DNA of 64,000 bases from Rhodospirillales bacterium (GTDB lineage: Bacteria; Pseudomonadota; Alphaproteobacteria; ATCC43930; CGMCC-115725), in contig DAHUYF010000055.1 of NCBI GenBank assembly GCA_027315365.1, positions 1-64,000 on the forward strand, read 5' to 3'. How positions within the stretch are numbered: the first letter of the stretch is position 1; every line of letters begins with the position of its first letter. Positions 48,362 to 56,162 of the stretch are shown piece by piece. The notes beneath the pieces were generated by a model, which ran no database searches, was not told the DNA's origin, and saw only the letters and a program-made list of their open reading frames with translations. Both the position numbers and the translations under genes were made by a program.

Positions 48362-48389
48362 TTGATCGCCCGCCGCTGCTGCCTATAGT
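48362..48389 (+). promoter_or_regulatory. Promoter of the cysK-alaX unit
   Basis: TTGATC (48362-48367), 16-bp spacer, TATAGT (48384-48389); about 24-nt leader. Confidence 0.55.
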
Positions 48390-48419
48390 GTCGGCACAAG
48401 CCCAAGAACGGCCCGGAAG

Positions 48420-49424
48420 ATGCAGATTCGCGACGGCTTTCTCGAAACCATCGGCAACACGCCGTTGATCCGCCTCCGCCGGGCGTCGGAGATGACCGGC
48501 TGCACCATCCTGGGCAAGGCGGAATTCCTCAACCCCGGCGGCTCGGTCAAGGACCGCGCCGCGCTGGCCATCATCAGGGATGCCGAGCAGCGCGGCCAGC
48601 TGCAGCCCGGCGGCGTCATCGTCGAAGGCACCGCCGGCAATACCGGCATCGGCCTGGCGCTGGTCGGCAATGCGCTCGGCTATCGCAGCGTCATCGTCAT
48701 GCCGGAGACGCAGAGCCAGGAAAAAAAGGACATGCTGCGGCTGTGCGGCGCCGATCTGCGGCTGGTGGCGGCAGTGCCCTACGCCAACCCGATGAACTAC
48801 GTCCGCTATTCCGAGCGCCTGGCGCAGGAGATCGCGCAGCAGGAACCGAAAGGCGCGATCTGGGCCAATCAGTTCGACAACCTCGCCAACCGCCGCGGCC
48901 ATTACGAGACCACCGGCCCGGAGATCTGGACGCAGACCGACGGCCGGGTCGATGCCTTCGTGTCCGCCGTCGGCACGGGCGGCACGCTGGCCGGCGTCGC
49001 GCTCGCGCTGAAAGAGCGCAATCCCAATATCAGGATCTATCTTGCCGACCCCATGGGCTCGGCGATCTACAGCCATTATGCCCGCGGCGAACTCAAGGCC
49101 GAGGGCAACTCGATCACCGAGGGGATCGGCCAGGGCCGCGTCACCAGGAACCTCGAAGGCGCGCCCATCGACGGCTGGTTCCAGGTGACCGACGCGGAGA
49201 TGCTGCCGGTGCTGTTCGATCTCGTGCGCGAGGAAGGCCTGGTTCTCGGCGGCTCGACCGGCATCAACATCTGCGGCGCGATCAAGGCAGCCAGGGAGCT
49301 GGGCCCCGGCCGCACTATAGTCACGGTGTTGGCGGATTACGGCACCCGCTACCAGTCGAAGCTGTTCAACCCGGATTTCCTGCGCGAGCGCAAGCTGCCG
49401 GTACCCCCCTGGCTCGAGCGATGA
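48420..49424 (+). CDS. cysK: Cysteine synthase A-like PLP enzyme
   Basis: 334-residue fold-type II PLP enzyme. NPGGSVKDRAAL carries the PLP lysine, EGTAGNTGIGLALVGNALGY the substrate loop, and VSAVGTGGTLAGVALALKERNP the phosphate-binding loop. At 334 residues it is longer than E. coli CysK (323), with insertions near 100-120 (LRLVAAVPYANPMNYVRYSERLAQEI). O-acetylserine sulfhydrylase activity is likely, though related beta-replacing enzymes are possible. The stop overlaps the alaX ATG. Confidence 0.88.
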   Translation: MQIRDGFLETIGNTPLIRLRRASEMTGCTILGKAEFLNPGGSVKDRAALAIIRDAEQRGQLQPGGVIVEGTAGNTGIGLALVGNALGYRSVIVMPETQSQEKKDMLRLCGADLRLVAAVPYANPMNYVRYSERLAQEIAQQEPKGAIWANQFDNLANRRGHYETTGPEIWTQTDGRVDAFVSAVGTGGTLAGVALALKERNPNIRIYLADPMGSAIYSHYARGELKAEGNSITEGIGQGRVTRNLEGAPIDGWFQVTDAEMLPVLFDLVREEGLVLGGSTGINICGAIKAARELGPGRTIVTVLADYGTRYQSKLFNPDFLRERKLPVPPWLER

Positions 49425-50131
49425 CGGCGCTGCTGTTCCGCGACGATGCCTATCTCGCGCGCTGCGACGCCCGCGTCACCGCGGTCGATGCGCGCGGCAT
49501 CCAGCTCGACCGGACCGTCTTCTATCCCCAAGGCGGCGGCCAGCCCGGCGATTGCGGCGTGCTGCGCCGGGCCGACGGGCGCATCGTGGCGATCGCCGAT
49601 ACCCGCAAGGGCGAGGCCGCCGATGAGGTGCTGCACATCGCCGCCCCCGGCGCCGAGCTGCCCGAGCCCGGCGAAAGCGTCGCCGCCGAGATCGACTGGC
49701 CCCGGCGCCATCGGCTGATGCGCATGCATACCTGCCTGCATCTGCTCTCCGCGGTGATCGCCGGCGCGGTCACCGGCGGGCAGATCGCCGACGGCAAGGG
49801 CAGGCTCGATTTCGACGTGCCGGGCGAGGCGCTCGACAAGGATGCGATCGCGGCGCGGCTCAACCAGCTCATCGCCGCCGATCACCCGGCGGCGCCGCGC
49901 TGGATCAGCGACGAGGAGCTGGCGGCCAGGCCCGAGCTGGTACGCACCATGGCGGTGAAGCCGCCGACGGGACAAGGCCGCGTGCGGCTGCTCGATATCG
50001 CCGACGTCGATCTGCAGCCCTGCGGCGGCACGCATGTCCGCCGCACCGGCGAGATCGGCCCGGTGACGGTGGTGAAGATTGAAAACAAGGGACGGCAGAA
50101 CCGGCGGGTCATCGTCGGTTTCGCCGGCTAG
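49421..50131 (+). CDS. Alanyl-tRNA editing protein AlaX
   Basis: 236-residue free-standing trans-editing factor that hydrolyses mischarged tRNA-Ala. The zinc-site motif RLMRMHTCLHLLSAV (HxxxH) and the CGGTHVRRTGEIGPV block (Cys, His) are intact, and FYPQGGGQPGDCG is the N-terminal AlaX signature. It is the AlaX-M/L size class. The ATGA overlap with the cysK-like gene couples it to cysteine synthesis; Ser/Gly removal from tRNA-Ala is the known family activity. Confidence 0.92.
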   Translation: MTALLFRDDAYLARCDARVTAVDARGIQLDRTVFYPQGGGQPGDCGVLRRADGRIVAIADTRKGEAADEVLHIAAPGAELPEPGESVAAEIDWPRRHRLMRMHTCLHLLSAVIAGAVTGGQIADGKGRLDFDVPGEALDKDAIAARLNQLIAADHPAAPRWISDEELAARPELVRTMAVKPPTGQGRVRLLDIADVDLQPCGGTHVRRTGEIGPVTVVKIENKGRQNRRVIVGFAG

Positions 50132-50150
50132 CGTTCCGGCGCCGGAACGC
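50131..50150. repeat. 20-bp perfect palindrome after alaX
   Basis: GCGTTCCGGC followed by its exact reverse complement, starting on the last base of the alaX stop codon. No T tract follows. It overlaps the start of the element shared with valS. Confidence 0.7.
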
Positions 50151-50182
50151 GAGCAAACTCAAAGAACTGTGTTGCGGCTTCG
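50139..50182 (+). repeat. Shared upstream element, copy at sseA
   Basis: 36 of 44 positions match the minus strand of 38261-38304. It lies between alaX and sseA, oriented with sseA and ending 60 nt before its ATG. The conserved core AGCAAACTCAAAG/TGTGTTGCGGCT is followed here by a large dyad. Confidence 0.7.
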
Positions 50183-50213
50183 ATACCTGATCGGGATCAA
50201 GTGTCGAAGCCGC
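50174..50213 (+). promoter_or_regulatory. Large inverted repeat in the sseA leader
   Basis: Arms GCGGCTTCGATAC (50174-50186) and GTGTCGAAGCCGC (50201-50213) pair over 13 positions with one T-G wobble; the loop contains a smaller TGAT/ATCA dyad. It ends 29 nt before the sseA ATG. Operator or leader structure. Confidence 0.55.
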
Positions 50214-50242
50214 GACACTGGCACGACCACGGGAGAGCGCCT

Positions 50243-51103
50243 ATGCCTTACGCCAACCCCGACGCGCTGGTGTCGACCGACTGGCTGGCGCGTCATCTCG
50301 ATGCGCCGGACCTGCGCATCGTCGACGGCTCCTTCACCCTGCCCGGGGTGAAGCCCACGGCGCCGGAGCTCTACGCCGAACGCCACCTGCCGGGCGCCGT
50401 CTTCTTCGACATCGACGACATCGCCGACGAGCAGAGCCCGCTGCCGCACATGCTACCGAGCTCCGAGAAATTCGCCCAGCGCATGCGCCGGCTGGGTCTG
50501 GGCGACGGCCACAAGATCGTCGTCTACGACAGCGCCGGACTCGTCTCGGCCGGACGTCCGTGGTGGATGCTGCGCGTCTTCGGCCATCGCGACGTGGCCA
50601 TCCTCGATGGCGGCCTGCCGAAATGGCTGGCCGAAGGCCGGCCGGTTACCGACGAGCCGCCGCTGCCGCGCGAGCGCCACTTCACCGCCCGCCTCAACAC
50701 GCTGCTGGTCCGCAGCAAGGTCCAGCTGCTCGACAATCTCGAGACCGGGCGCGAGCAGGTGCTGGACGCGCGCTCCCGCGGCCGTTTCGCCGGCGAGGCG
50801 AAGGAGCCGCGCGACGGGCTGCGCGGCGGTCACATTCCCGGCAGCCTCAACCTGCCTTATGACGAGCTGGTCGATCGCGACACGCACACCGTGCTGCCGG
50901 CCGAGGATCTCGCGCGGCGCTTCGCGGCGGCCGGGCTGGAGCGCGGCAGGCCGGTGGTGACCAGCTGCGGCTCCGGCGTCACCGCCTGCGCGCTCGCCTT
51001 CGCCCTCCATCTGCTCGGCTGGCCGGACGCTGCTGTCTATGACGGCTCCTGGTCGGAATGGGGCCTGCCGGGCGACACGCCGGTCGAGACCCGCACGCGC
51101 TGA
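50243..51103 (+). CDS. sseA: 3-mercaptopyruvate sulfurtransferase
   Basis: 286-residue two-domain rhodanese. The catalytic loop in the second domain reads TSCGSGVTACALA (CGSGV, typical of mercaptopyruvate sulfurtransferase rather than CRKGV/T of thiosulfate enzymes). The first inactive domain contains LPGAVFFDIDDIADEQSPLPHMLPS. Cytoplasmic. ATG 50243 follows GGGAGAG. It transfers sulfur from mercaptopyruvate, a cysteine catabolite, to acceptors such as thioredoxin. Confidence 0.94.
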   Translation: MPYANPDALVSTDWLARHLDAPDLRIVDGSFTLPGVKPTAPELYAERHLPGAVFFDIDDIADEQSPLPHMLPSSEKFAQRMRRLGLGDGHKIVVYDSAGLVSAGRPWWMLRVFGHRDVAILDGGLPKWLAEGRPVTDEPPLPRERHFTARLNTLLVRSKVQLLDNLETGREQVLDARSRGRFAGEAKEPRDGLRGGHIPGSLNLPYDELVDRDTHTVLPAEDLARRFAAAGLERGRPVVTSCGSGVTACALAFALHLLGWPDAAVYDGSWSEWGLPGDTPVETRTR

Positions 51104-51747
51104 GACACGCCATCGACCAGCTTCCCGACACCATCACCTATCTCGAGATGGCGGCCAAGCCGCAGCGGCCGCCGCTGCCGGTGCCGCAGGTGCGCCTCGC
51201 GCTGATGCGCGCCGAGGGCTGCACCGTCTCCTTCTATCGCTATCTCTACGCCGCCGTCGGCGAGCGCTGGCTGTGGTATATGCGGCGCGGCTGGAGCGAC
51301 GCGCAACTCGCCCTCTGGCTCGCGCGCCCCGAGGTCGAGCTCTCCGTACTCTATGTCGGTGGCGTGCCCGCCGGTTATTTCGAGCTCGAGCGGCTGCCTT
51401 CGGGCGACACCGAGTTGTGCTATTTCGGCCTGATCGCGGAGTTCATCGGCCGCGGCCTCGGCGCCTATTTCCTGCGTGCGGCGGTGGAAGCGGGATGGCA
51501 GGGGGCGACCCGGCGGCTCTGGGTGCATACCTCGGCCTACGACCATCCGCGCGCGCTCGGGCTTTACCAGCGCGCCGGCTTCCAGGTCTATCGCCGCGAG
51601 CCCGTGACCTTCGACGACCCTCGCCTCACCGGCGCCCTGCCGCCCGATCTCGCCCATCCGATGCTGTCGCCGCTCGGCGCCACCGGCAGCGCGGCGGGCG
51701 CGGAACCGGCGGCACTTTTCAACCGTTCCCCCGGCGCAATCGATTGA
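51058..51747 (+). CDS. GNAT family N-acetyltransferase
   Basis: About 229 residues. The GNAT core is clear: RAEGCTVSFYRYLYAAVGERWLWYMRR, VLYVGGVPAGYFELERLPSGDTELCYFGLIAEFIGRGLGAYFLRAAVEAGW and LWVHTSAYDHPRALGLYQRAGFQVYRRE. The first conserved strand (TITYLEM) precedes ATG 51148, so translation must start earlier; ATG 51058 inside sseA is used, giving a 46-nt overlap, and CTG or another non-ATG start near 51100 is possible. The C-terminal 40 residues are low complexity. Confidence 0.8.
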   Translation: MGPAGRHAGRDPHALRHAIDQLPDTITYLEMAAKPQRPPLPVPQVRLALMRAEGCTVSFYRYLYAAVGERWLWYMRRGWSDAQLALWLARPEVELSVLYVGGVPAGYFELERLPSGDTELCYFGLIAEFIGRGLGAYFLRAAVEAGWQGATRRLWVHTSAYDHPRALGLYQRAGFQVYRREPVTFDDPRLTGALPPDLAHPMLSPLGATGSAAGAEPAALFNRSPGAID

Positions 51748-51770
51748 TCATCCATCGACGGAGGGAAGAG

Positions 51771-51932
51771 ATGCGCAAAGCGTTCGCGTCGGGGTTGCTG
51801 GCGATCTTCGTGCTCGCCGGCGCCGCCATGCTGCTCAGCGCGTGCAACACGGTAGCGGGCTTCGGCGAGGATATGTCGGCCGCGGGCCAAGCGGTGGGCA
51901 ACTCGGCGGAAAAGGTCAAGAACGGCATGTAG
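51771..51932 (+). CDS. Entericidin A/B family lipoprotein
   Basis: 53 residues. Signal KAFASGLLAIFVLAGAAMLLSAC ends at a lipobox Cys; the mature peptide NTVAGFGEDMSAAGQAVGNSAEKVK is the EcnA/EcnB signature. Such peptides insert in the envelope and are stationary-phase or toxin-antidote-like in enterics; most alphaproteobacterial copies are uncharacterised. GGAGGGAAGAG precedes the ATG. Confidence 0.9.
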   Translation: MRKAFASGLLAIFVLAGAAMLLSACNTVAGFGEDMSAAGQAVGNSAEKVKNGM

Positions 51933-51939
51933 CCCGCCG

Positions 51940-52695
51940 CTAGCGCCGCAGGATCTGGCCCAGGAACAGGCGCGTCCGCTCGTTGCGGGGAGCGGTAAAG
52001 AACAGATCGGGCGGCGCCGTCTCGATCACCTCGCCCCGGTCCATGAACACCAGCATGTCCGCCATCTCGCGCGCGAAACCCATTTCGTGCGTGACGCAGA
52101 TCATGGTCATGCCGGACTGCGCCAACTCGAGCATGACGTCGAGCACTTCCTTGATCATCTCGGGATCGAGCGCCGAGGTCGGCTCATCGAACAGCATGAC
52201 CTGCGGCTTCATGCACAGCGCGCGCGCGATGGCGACCCGCTGCTGCTGGCCGCCGGAAAGCTGGGCCGGATACTTTCCGGCCTGCTCGGGAATGCGGACC
52301 CGCTCGAGATGCAGCATGGCGAGATCCTCGGCCTCGCGCCGGGACATCCGCCGCACACGGATCGGCGCCAAGGTAAGGTTCTCCAGCACGGTCAGATGCG
52401 GGAACAGGTTGAACTGCTGGAACACCATGCCGACCTCGCGGCGGATCGCCTCGATCTGCTTGACGTCCGCGGTCAGCTCCATGCCGTCGACGAAGATCTC
52501 TCCCTGCTGATGATCCTCCAGCCGGTTGATGCAGCGGATCATCGTCGATTTTCCGGCGCCCGAGGGACCGCAGACCACCACTCGGCCGCCGCGCGCGACA
52601 GCGAGGCTGACGTCGCTCAGCACCGCCTGCGCGCCGAACCATTTGTAGACATGGCGCAGCTCGATCATCGGCCGATCCTGCACCCCGCTGCCCAT
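51940..52695 (-). CDS. aapP: Amino-acid ABC transporter ATP-binding protein (AapP-like)
   Basis: 251-residue ABC ATPase of the polar amino-acid family. Walker A GPSGAGKST, Q-loop MVFQQFNLFPHLTVLENL, signature LSGGQQQRVAIARAL, Walker B VMLFDEPTSALDPEM and switch VTHEMGFAREMADMLVFMDRG are all present. ATG 52695 lies two bases after the permease stop; ATG 52668 (MIELRHVYKWF) is an alternative. Last gene of the aapJQMP operon. Confidence 0.93.
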   Translation of the reverse strand: MGSGVQDRPMIELRHVYKWFGAQAVLSDVSLAVARGGRVVVCGPSGAGKSTMIRCINRLEDHQQGEIFVDGMELTADVKQIEAIRREVGMVFQQFNLFPHLTVLENLTLAPIRVRRMSRREAEDLAMLHLERVRIPEQAGKYPAQLSGGQQQRVAIARALCMKPQVMLFDEPTSALDPEMIKEVLDVMLELAQSGMTMICVTHEMGFAREMADMLVFMDRGEVIETAPPDLFFTAPRNERTRLFLGQILRR

Positions 52696-52697
52696 CC

Positions 52698-53756
52698 CTA
52701 CCGCCGCCCTTGCCCCAGGTGCCGCTCGAGCCCGCGGCTGTAAAGCGACATGGAATAGCAGAATGCGAAGTAGATCACCCCGGTGAAGAGATAGCCCTCG
52801 ACATAGGCCATGCGCCAGGCGGGATCGTTGAGCGCCGTGTTGGTGTCCTGCAGCACGTCGAAGAGGCCGATGATCGAGATCAGCGCCGTGTCCTTGAAGG
52901 CGCCGATGAAGGTATTCACCTGCGCCGGGATGGTAAGCGCGAGCGCCTGCGGCAGGATCACGCGCAGCGTCTTCTGCGCGTAGCCGAGGCCGAGCGCATC
53001 GGCCGCCTCGTACTGGCCGCGCGGGATCGCCTGCAGACCGCCGCGTACCACCTCGGCAAGATAAGCGGCGATGAACAGCGCAAAGGCGATCTCTGCCCGC
53101 CACAGCTTGGCGATGACCAGGCCCGGCGGCAGGAACAGTGGCAGCAGCACCAGCATCAGGAACAGCCAGGCGATGAACGGGATGCCGCGCGCCGCCTCGA
53201 TGTAGCAGGTGCAGATGACGCGCAGCGCCGGCAGCGACGAGCGCCGGCCGAGGGCCAGCAGCAGCGCCAGCGGGAAGCTGGCGCCCAGCCCGCCCGCCGC
53301 CAGGATCAGGGTCAGCGGCAGGCCATTCCACAGGCCGGTCTCGACATAGGGCATGCCGAGGACGCCGCCCCGCATCAGCAGCGCGACGGCGCCGAGCCCG
53401 CCGAGCCAGGCCGGCGCCAGACGGCGGGCGGGCAGACGCCGGCTGAAGCTCGCCAGCAGCAGCGCGACGAAGATAACCAGCACGATCGCCGGCCGCCATT
53501 GCTGCGCGTAGGGGTACCGGCCGAAGATCAGAAACCGGAACCAGTCGCGGATGAAGGCCCAGCAGGCGCCGCCGACGGCGGCGCAGGCGCGGTCGTCTCG
53601 GGCGCTGAGCGAGGCGCGCAACACCGCCCAGTCGATCATCGGCGACAAGAACCGCAGCAGGAGAAAGGCGATGACGACGGTCAGCGTACCGTTCAGCGGC
53701 GTGTTGAAGAGGTTGGCGCGCGTCCAGCGCAGCGCCCGGGTCAAGCCGACGCTCAT
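52698..53756 (-). CDS. aapM: General L-amino acid ABC transporter permease (AapM-like)
   Basis: 352-residue permease with an N-terminal helix, a periplasmic region and a C-terminal six-helix HisM-type domain. The EAA loop is EVVRGGLQAIPRGQYEAADALGLGYAQKTLRVILPQAL. IPFIAWLFLMLVLLPLFLP and DTALISIIGLFDVLQDTN are AapM blocks. The ATG overlaps the aapQ stop (ATGA). Confidence 0.92.
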   Translation of the reverse strand: MSVGLTRALRWTRANLFNTPLNGTLTVVIAFLLLRFLSPMIDWAVLRASLSARDDRACAAVGGACWAFIRDWFRFLIFGRYPYAQQWRPAIVLVIFVALLLASFSRRLPARRLAPAWLGGLGAVALLMRGGVLGMPYVETGLWNGLPLTLILAAGGLGASFPLALLLALGRRSSLPALRVICTCYIEAARGIPFIAWLFLMLVLLPLFLPPGLVIAKLWRAEIAFALFIAAYLAEVVRGGLQAIPRGQYEAADALGLGYAQKTLRVILPQALALTIPAQVNTFIGAFKDTALISIIGLFDVLQDTNTALNDPAWRMAYVEGYLFTGVIYFAFCYSMSLYSRGLERHLGQGRR

Positions 53757-54937
53757 CGCTCCACCAGCGCCGCCGAGCGGTTATAGAGGTTCATCAGCAG
53801 CGAGATCGTAAGACTGATGGCGAGATAGGCCGATGCCACGAGCGTCATTGTCTCGATCGACTGGCCGGTCTGGTTGGCGATGGTGTCGGTGACGGCGAAA
53901 AGTTCGGGAAATCCCACGGCGATGGCAAGCGAGCTGTTCTTCGCAAGGTTCAGGTATTCGCTGGTCAGCGGCGGGACGATGACGCGGATCGCCTGCGGCA
54001 GCACGACGAGGCGCAGCGCCTGGCCGCGCGTCAGGCCCAGCGCCGCCGCGGCCTCGCTTTGGCCGCGGCTCACCGCCAGGATGCCGCCGCGCACGATCTC
54101 GCCGATAAAGGCCGCGGTATAGGCGACGAGCGCCGCCAGCAGCGCGGCGAATTCCGGGGTGATGCTTTGCCCGCCGCTGAAATCGAAGCGGGTGACGTGC
54201 GGCACGTCGAGCAGATGCGGGGCGCCGCCGGCAAGAAAGACGGCGAGCGGCGGCAGCGGCACCAGCGCGAACCCGATCCAGGCCGGCAGCGGCGGCCGGC
54301 CGGCGCGCGCCCGCCGCACCCAGACGCGCAGCCCCGTCGCGGCCGCGACGCCTCCGGCCAGCGCCACCCCCATCCAGAGATAGAGCGGCTGGTAGACCGG
54401 CACGGGGAAGTAGACGCCGCGCACCGAGACAAAGACGCCGGGCAGCGGTCGCCATGCCGTGCGCGGCGGCGGCGCGGCGAGGCGCAGCAGGTCCCACCAC
54501 AGGAAGATCTGCAACAGCAGCGGCGTGTTGCGCAGCAGCTCGACATAGACGAGAGCGAGCCGGCTCAGCAGCCAGTTGCGCGAGAGGCGTGCCAATCCCA
54601 CGGCCAGGCCGAGCAGCGTCGCCAGCGCGATGCCGAGCGCGCTCACCAGCAGGGTGTTGAGCAGACCGACCAGCAACGCGCGGGCATAGCTGTCGGCCGG
54701 GCTGTAGCGGATGAGCGTCGTGGCGATGGCGAAGGAGGCCTCGCGGCCGAGGAAGTCGAAGCCGGTGGCGATGCCCTGGCGGCTCAGATTGGCGGCAGCA
54801 TTGCCGGCGAGATAGGCCGCGAGCGCCAGCAGCAGGATGAAGACGGCGGCTTGCAGGCCGAGCGAGCGCAGACGGGCGTCGTTCCAGGGTGCCGGACGCC
54901 CTAGGTCTCGCCGCCGGCGGCTCCGATCGTGGGCCAT
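53753..54937 (-). CDS. aapQ: General L-amino acid ABC transporter permease (AapQ-like)
   Basis: 394-residue permease. AapQ features are the N-terminal NLSRQGIATGFDFLGREASFAI, the block YVELLRNTPLLLQIFLWWDLLR, a long central insertion, and the EAA loop EIVRGGILAVSRGQSEAAAALGLTRGQALRLVVLPQAIRVIVPPLTSEYLNLAKNSSLAIAVGF. It lies 20 nt after aapJ and overlaps aapM by four bases. Confidence 0.93.
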   Translation of the reverse strand: MAHDRSRRRRDLGRPAPWNDARLRSLGLQAAVFILLLALAAYLAGNAAANLSRQGIATGFDFLGREASFAIATTLIRYSPADSYARALLVGLLNTLLVSALGIALATLLGLAVGLARLSRNWLLSRLALVYVELLRNTPLLLQIFLWWDLLRLAAPPPRTAWRPLPGVFVSVRGVYFPVPVYQPLYLWMGVALAGGVAAATGLRVWVRRARAGRPPLPAWIGFALVPLPPLAVFLAGGAPHLLDVPHVTRFDFSGGQSITPEFAALLAALVAYTAAFIGEIVRGGILAVSRGQSEAAAALGLTRGQALRLVVLPQAIRVIVPPLTSEYLNLAKNSSLAIAVGFPELFAVTDTIANQTGQSIETMTLVASAYLAISLTISLLMNLYNRSAALVER

Positions 54938-54957
54938 CCCCGGCGCCGCCCGCCGCC

Positions 54958-55989
54958 TCAGCGGAACGGCATGGCGTACATCAGCCCGCCCTTCGTCCAC
55001 AGCGCGTTGAGGCCGCGCGGGAGATTCAGCCGTGACCTGGCACCGAGATTGCGTTCGAACACCTCGCCGTAATTGCCCACCTGCTTGATGATATCGTAGG
55101 CCCATTTGTCGTCGAGATGCAGCGCCTTGCCCAGGCCGGGGCTGCTCCCCAGGATGCGCTGCACCTCGGGGTCGTCGCTCCTGGTCATGGCGTCGACATT
55201 GGCGGAGGTGATGCCCTTTTCTTCCGCGCCGATCATGGCGAAGACCGTCCAGCTCACGATGTCGAGCCATTCGTCATCGCCCTGGCGCACCGCCGGCGCC
55301 AGCGGCTCCTTGGAGATGATCTCCGGCAGGATGACGTAGTCGTCGGGGTTCGGCGCCTTGGAGGCACGCGTCGCGGCGAGGCCGGAGCGATCGGTGGTAT
55401 AGGCGTCGCAGCGGCCGGAGAAGAACGCGTTCTCGACCTCGTCGAGCTTTTCGATGACCAGCGGCTTGAAGCTCAGGTGATTGGTGCGGAAGTAGTCGGC
55501 CAGGTTGAGTTCGGTGGTGGTGCCGGGCTGGACGCAGATGGTGGCGCCGTCGAGCTCCCTGGCGCTTTTGACCCCGAGCTTCTTCGCCACCATGAAGCCC
55601 TGCCCGTCGTAATAGGTCACCGGCGCGAAATTGAACCCGTTCTCGGTGTCGCGCAGCAGCGTCCAGGTGGTGTTGCGCGCAAGCACATCGGCCTCGCCGG
55701 TCTGCAGCAGGGTGAAGCGCTGCTGCGCGTTGGCCGGCACGAACTTCACTTTGCCGGCGTCGCCCAGCACCGCGGCGGCGATGGCGCGGCAGGTATCGGC
55801 GTCGAGTCCCTGGTAATTGCCTTCGTGGTCGGGCATGGCGAAGCCCGCCAGCCCGGGATTGACCGCGCAAGTCACAACGCCGCGGCTGCGGACACCGTCG
55901 AGGGTCGGCCCGGCGCAGGCGGCCGAACCGGCCGCAAGACCGAGCACGGCTGCTGCCAACGTGGCCCCGACGAATTTCAGCCGACGCAT
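54958..55989 (-). CDS. aapJ: General L-amino acid-binding periplasmic protein (AapJ-like)
   Basis: 343-residue solute-binding protein. A signal peptide (KFVGATLAAAVLGLAAGSAACA) precedes TLDGVRSRGVVTCAVNPGLAGFAMPD, LDADTCRAIAAAVLGD, RNTTWTLLRDTENGFNFAPVTYYDGQGFMV and DAYTTDRSGLAATRA, all AapJ family blocks. GGAGGGAA precedes ATG 55989. First gene of aapJQMP, for broad amino-acid uptake. It is divergent from metC; a GGATATATCC palindrome (56021-56030) lies in the shared upstream region. Confidence 0.94.
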   Translation of the reverse strand: MRRLKFVGATLAAAVLGLAAGSAACAGPTLDGVRSRGVVTCAVNPGLAGFAMPDHEGNYQGLDADTCRAIAAAVLGDAGKVKFVPANAQQRFTLLQTGEADVLARNTTWTLLRDTENGFNFAPVTYYDGQGFMVAKKLGVKSARELDGATICVQPGTTTELNLADYFRTNHLSFKPLVIEKLDEVENAFFSGRCDAYTTDRSGLAATRASKAPNPDDYVILPEIISKEPLAPAVRQGDDEWLDIVSWTVFAMIGAEEKGITSANVDAMTRSDDPEVQRILGSSPGLGKALHLDDKWAYDIIKQVGNYGEVFERNLGARSRLNLPRGLNALWTKGGLMYAMPFR

Positions 55990-56162
55990 CGAAATTCCCT
56001 CCGAGAAGATTGATTCTATGGGATATATCCGATCACAGAACCGGCCGACAGGTGAGGCCTGCCGGTCGCGGACGCTATCACGCCGCCGCTCGCGCCGGCA
56101 ATTACCGGGCGTTGCGCGGACGGCCAATGGCGCCCGAGCCCCTTTCGCAAGCGAGCGCGGCA

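Noticed and set aside
55990-56162. SAM-type riboswitch upstream of metC
   Set aside because: No recognisable SAM-I, SAM-II or SAH core was found; only a short GGATATATCC palindrome and possible promoters.
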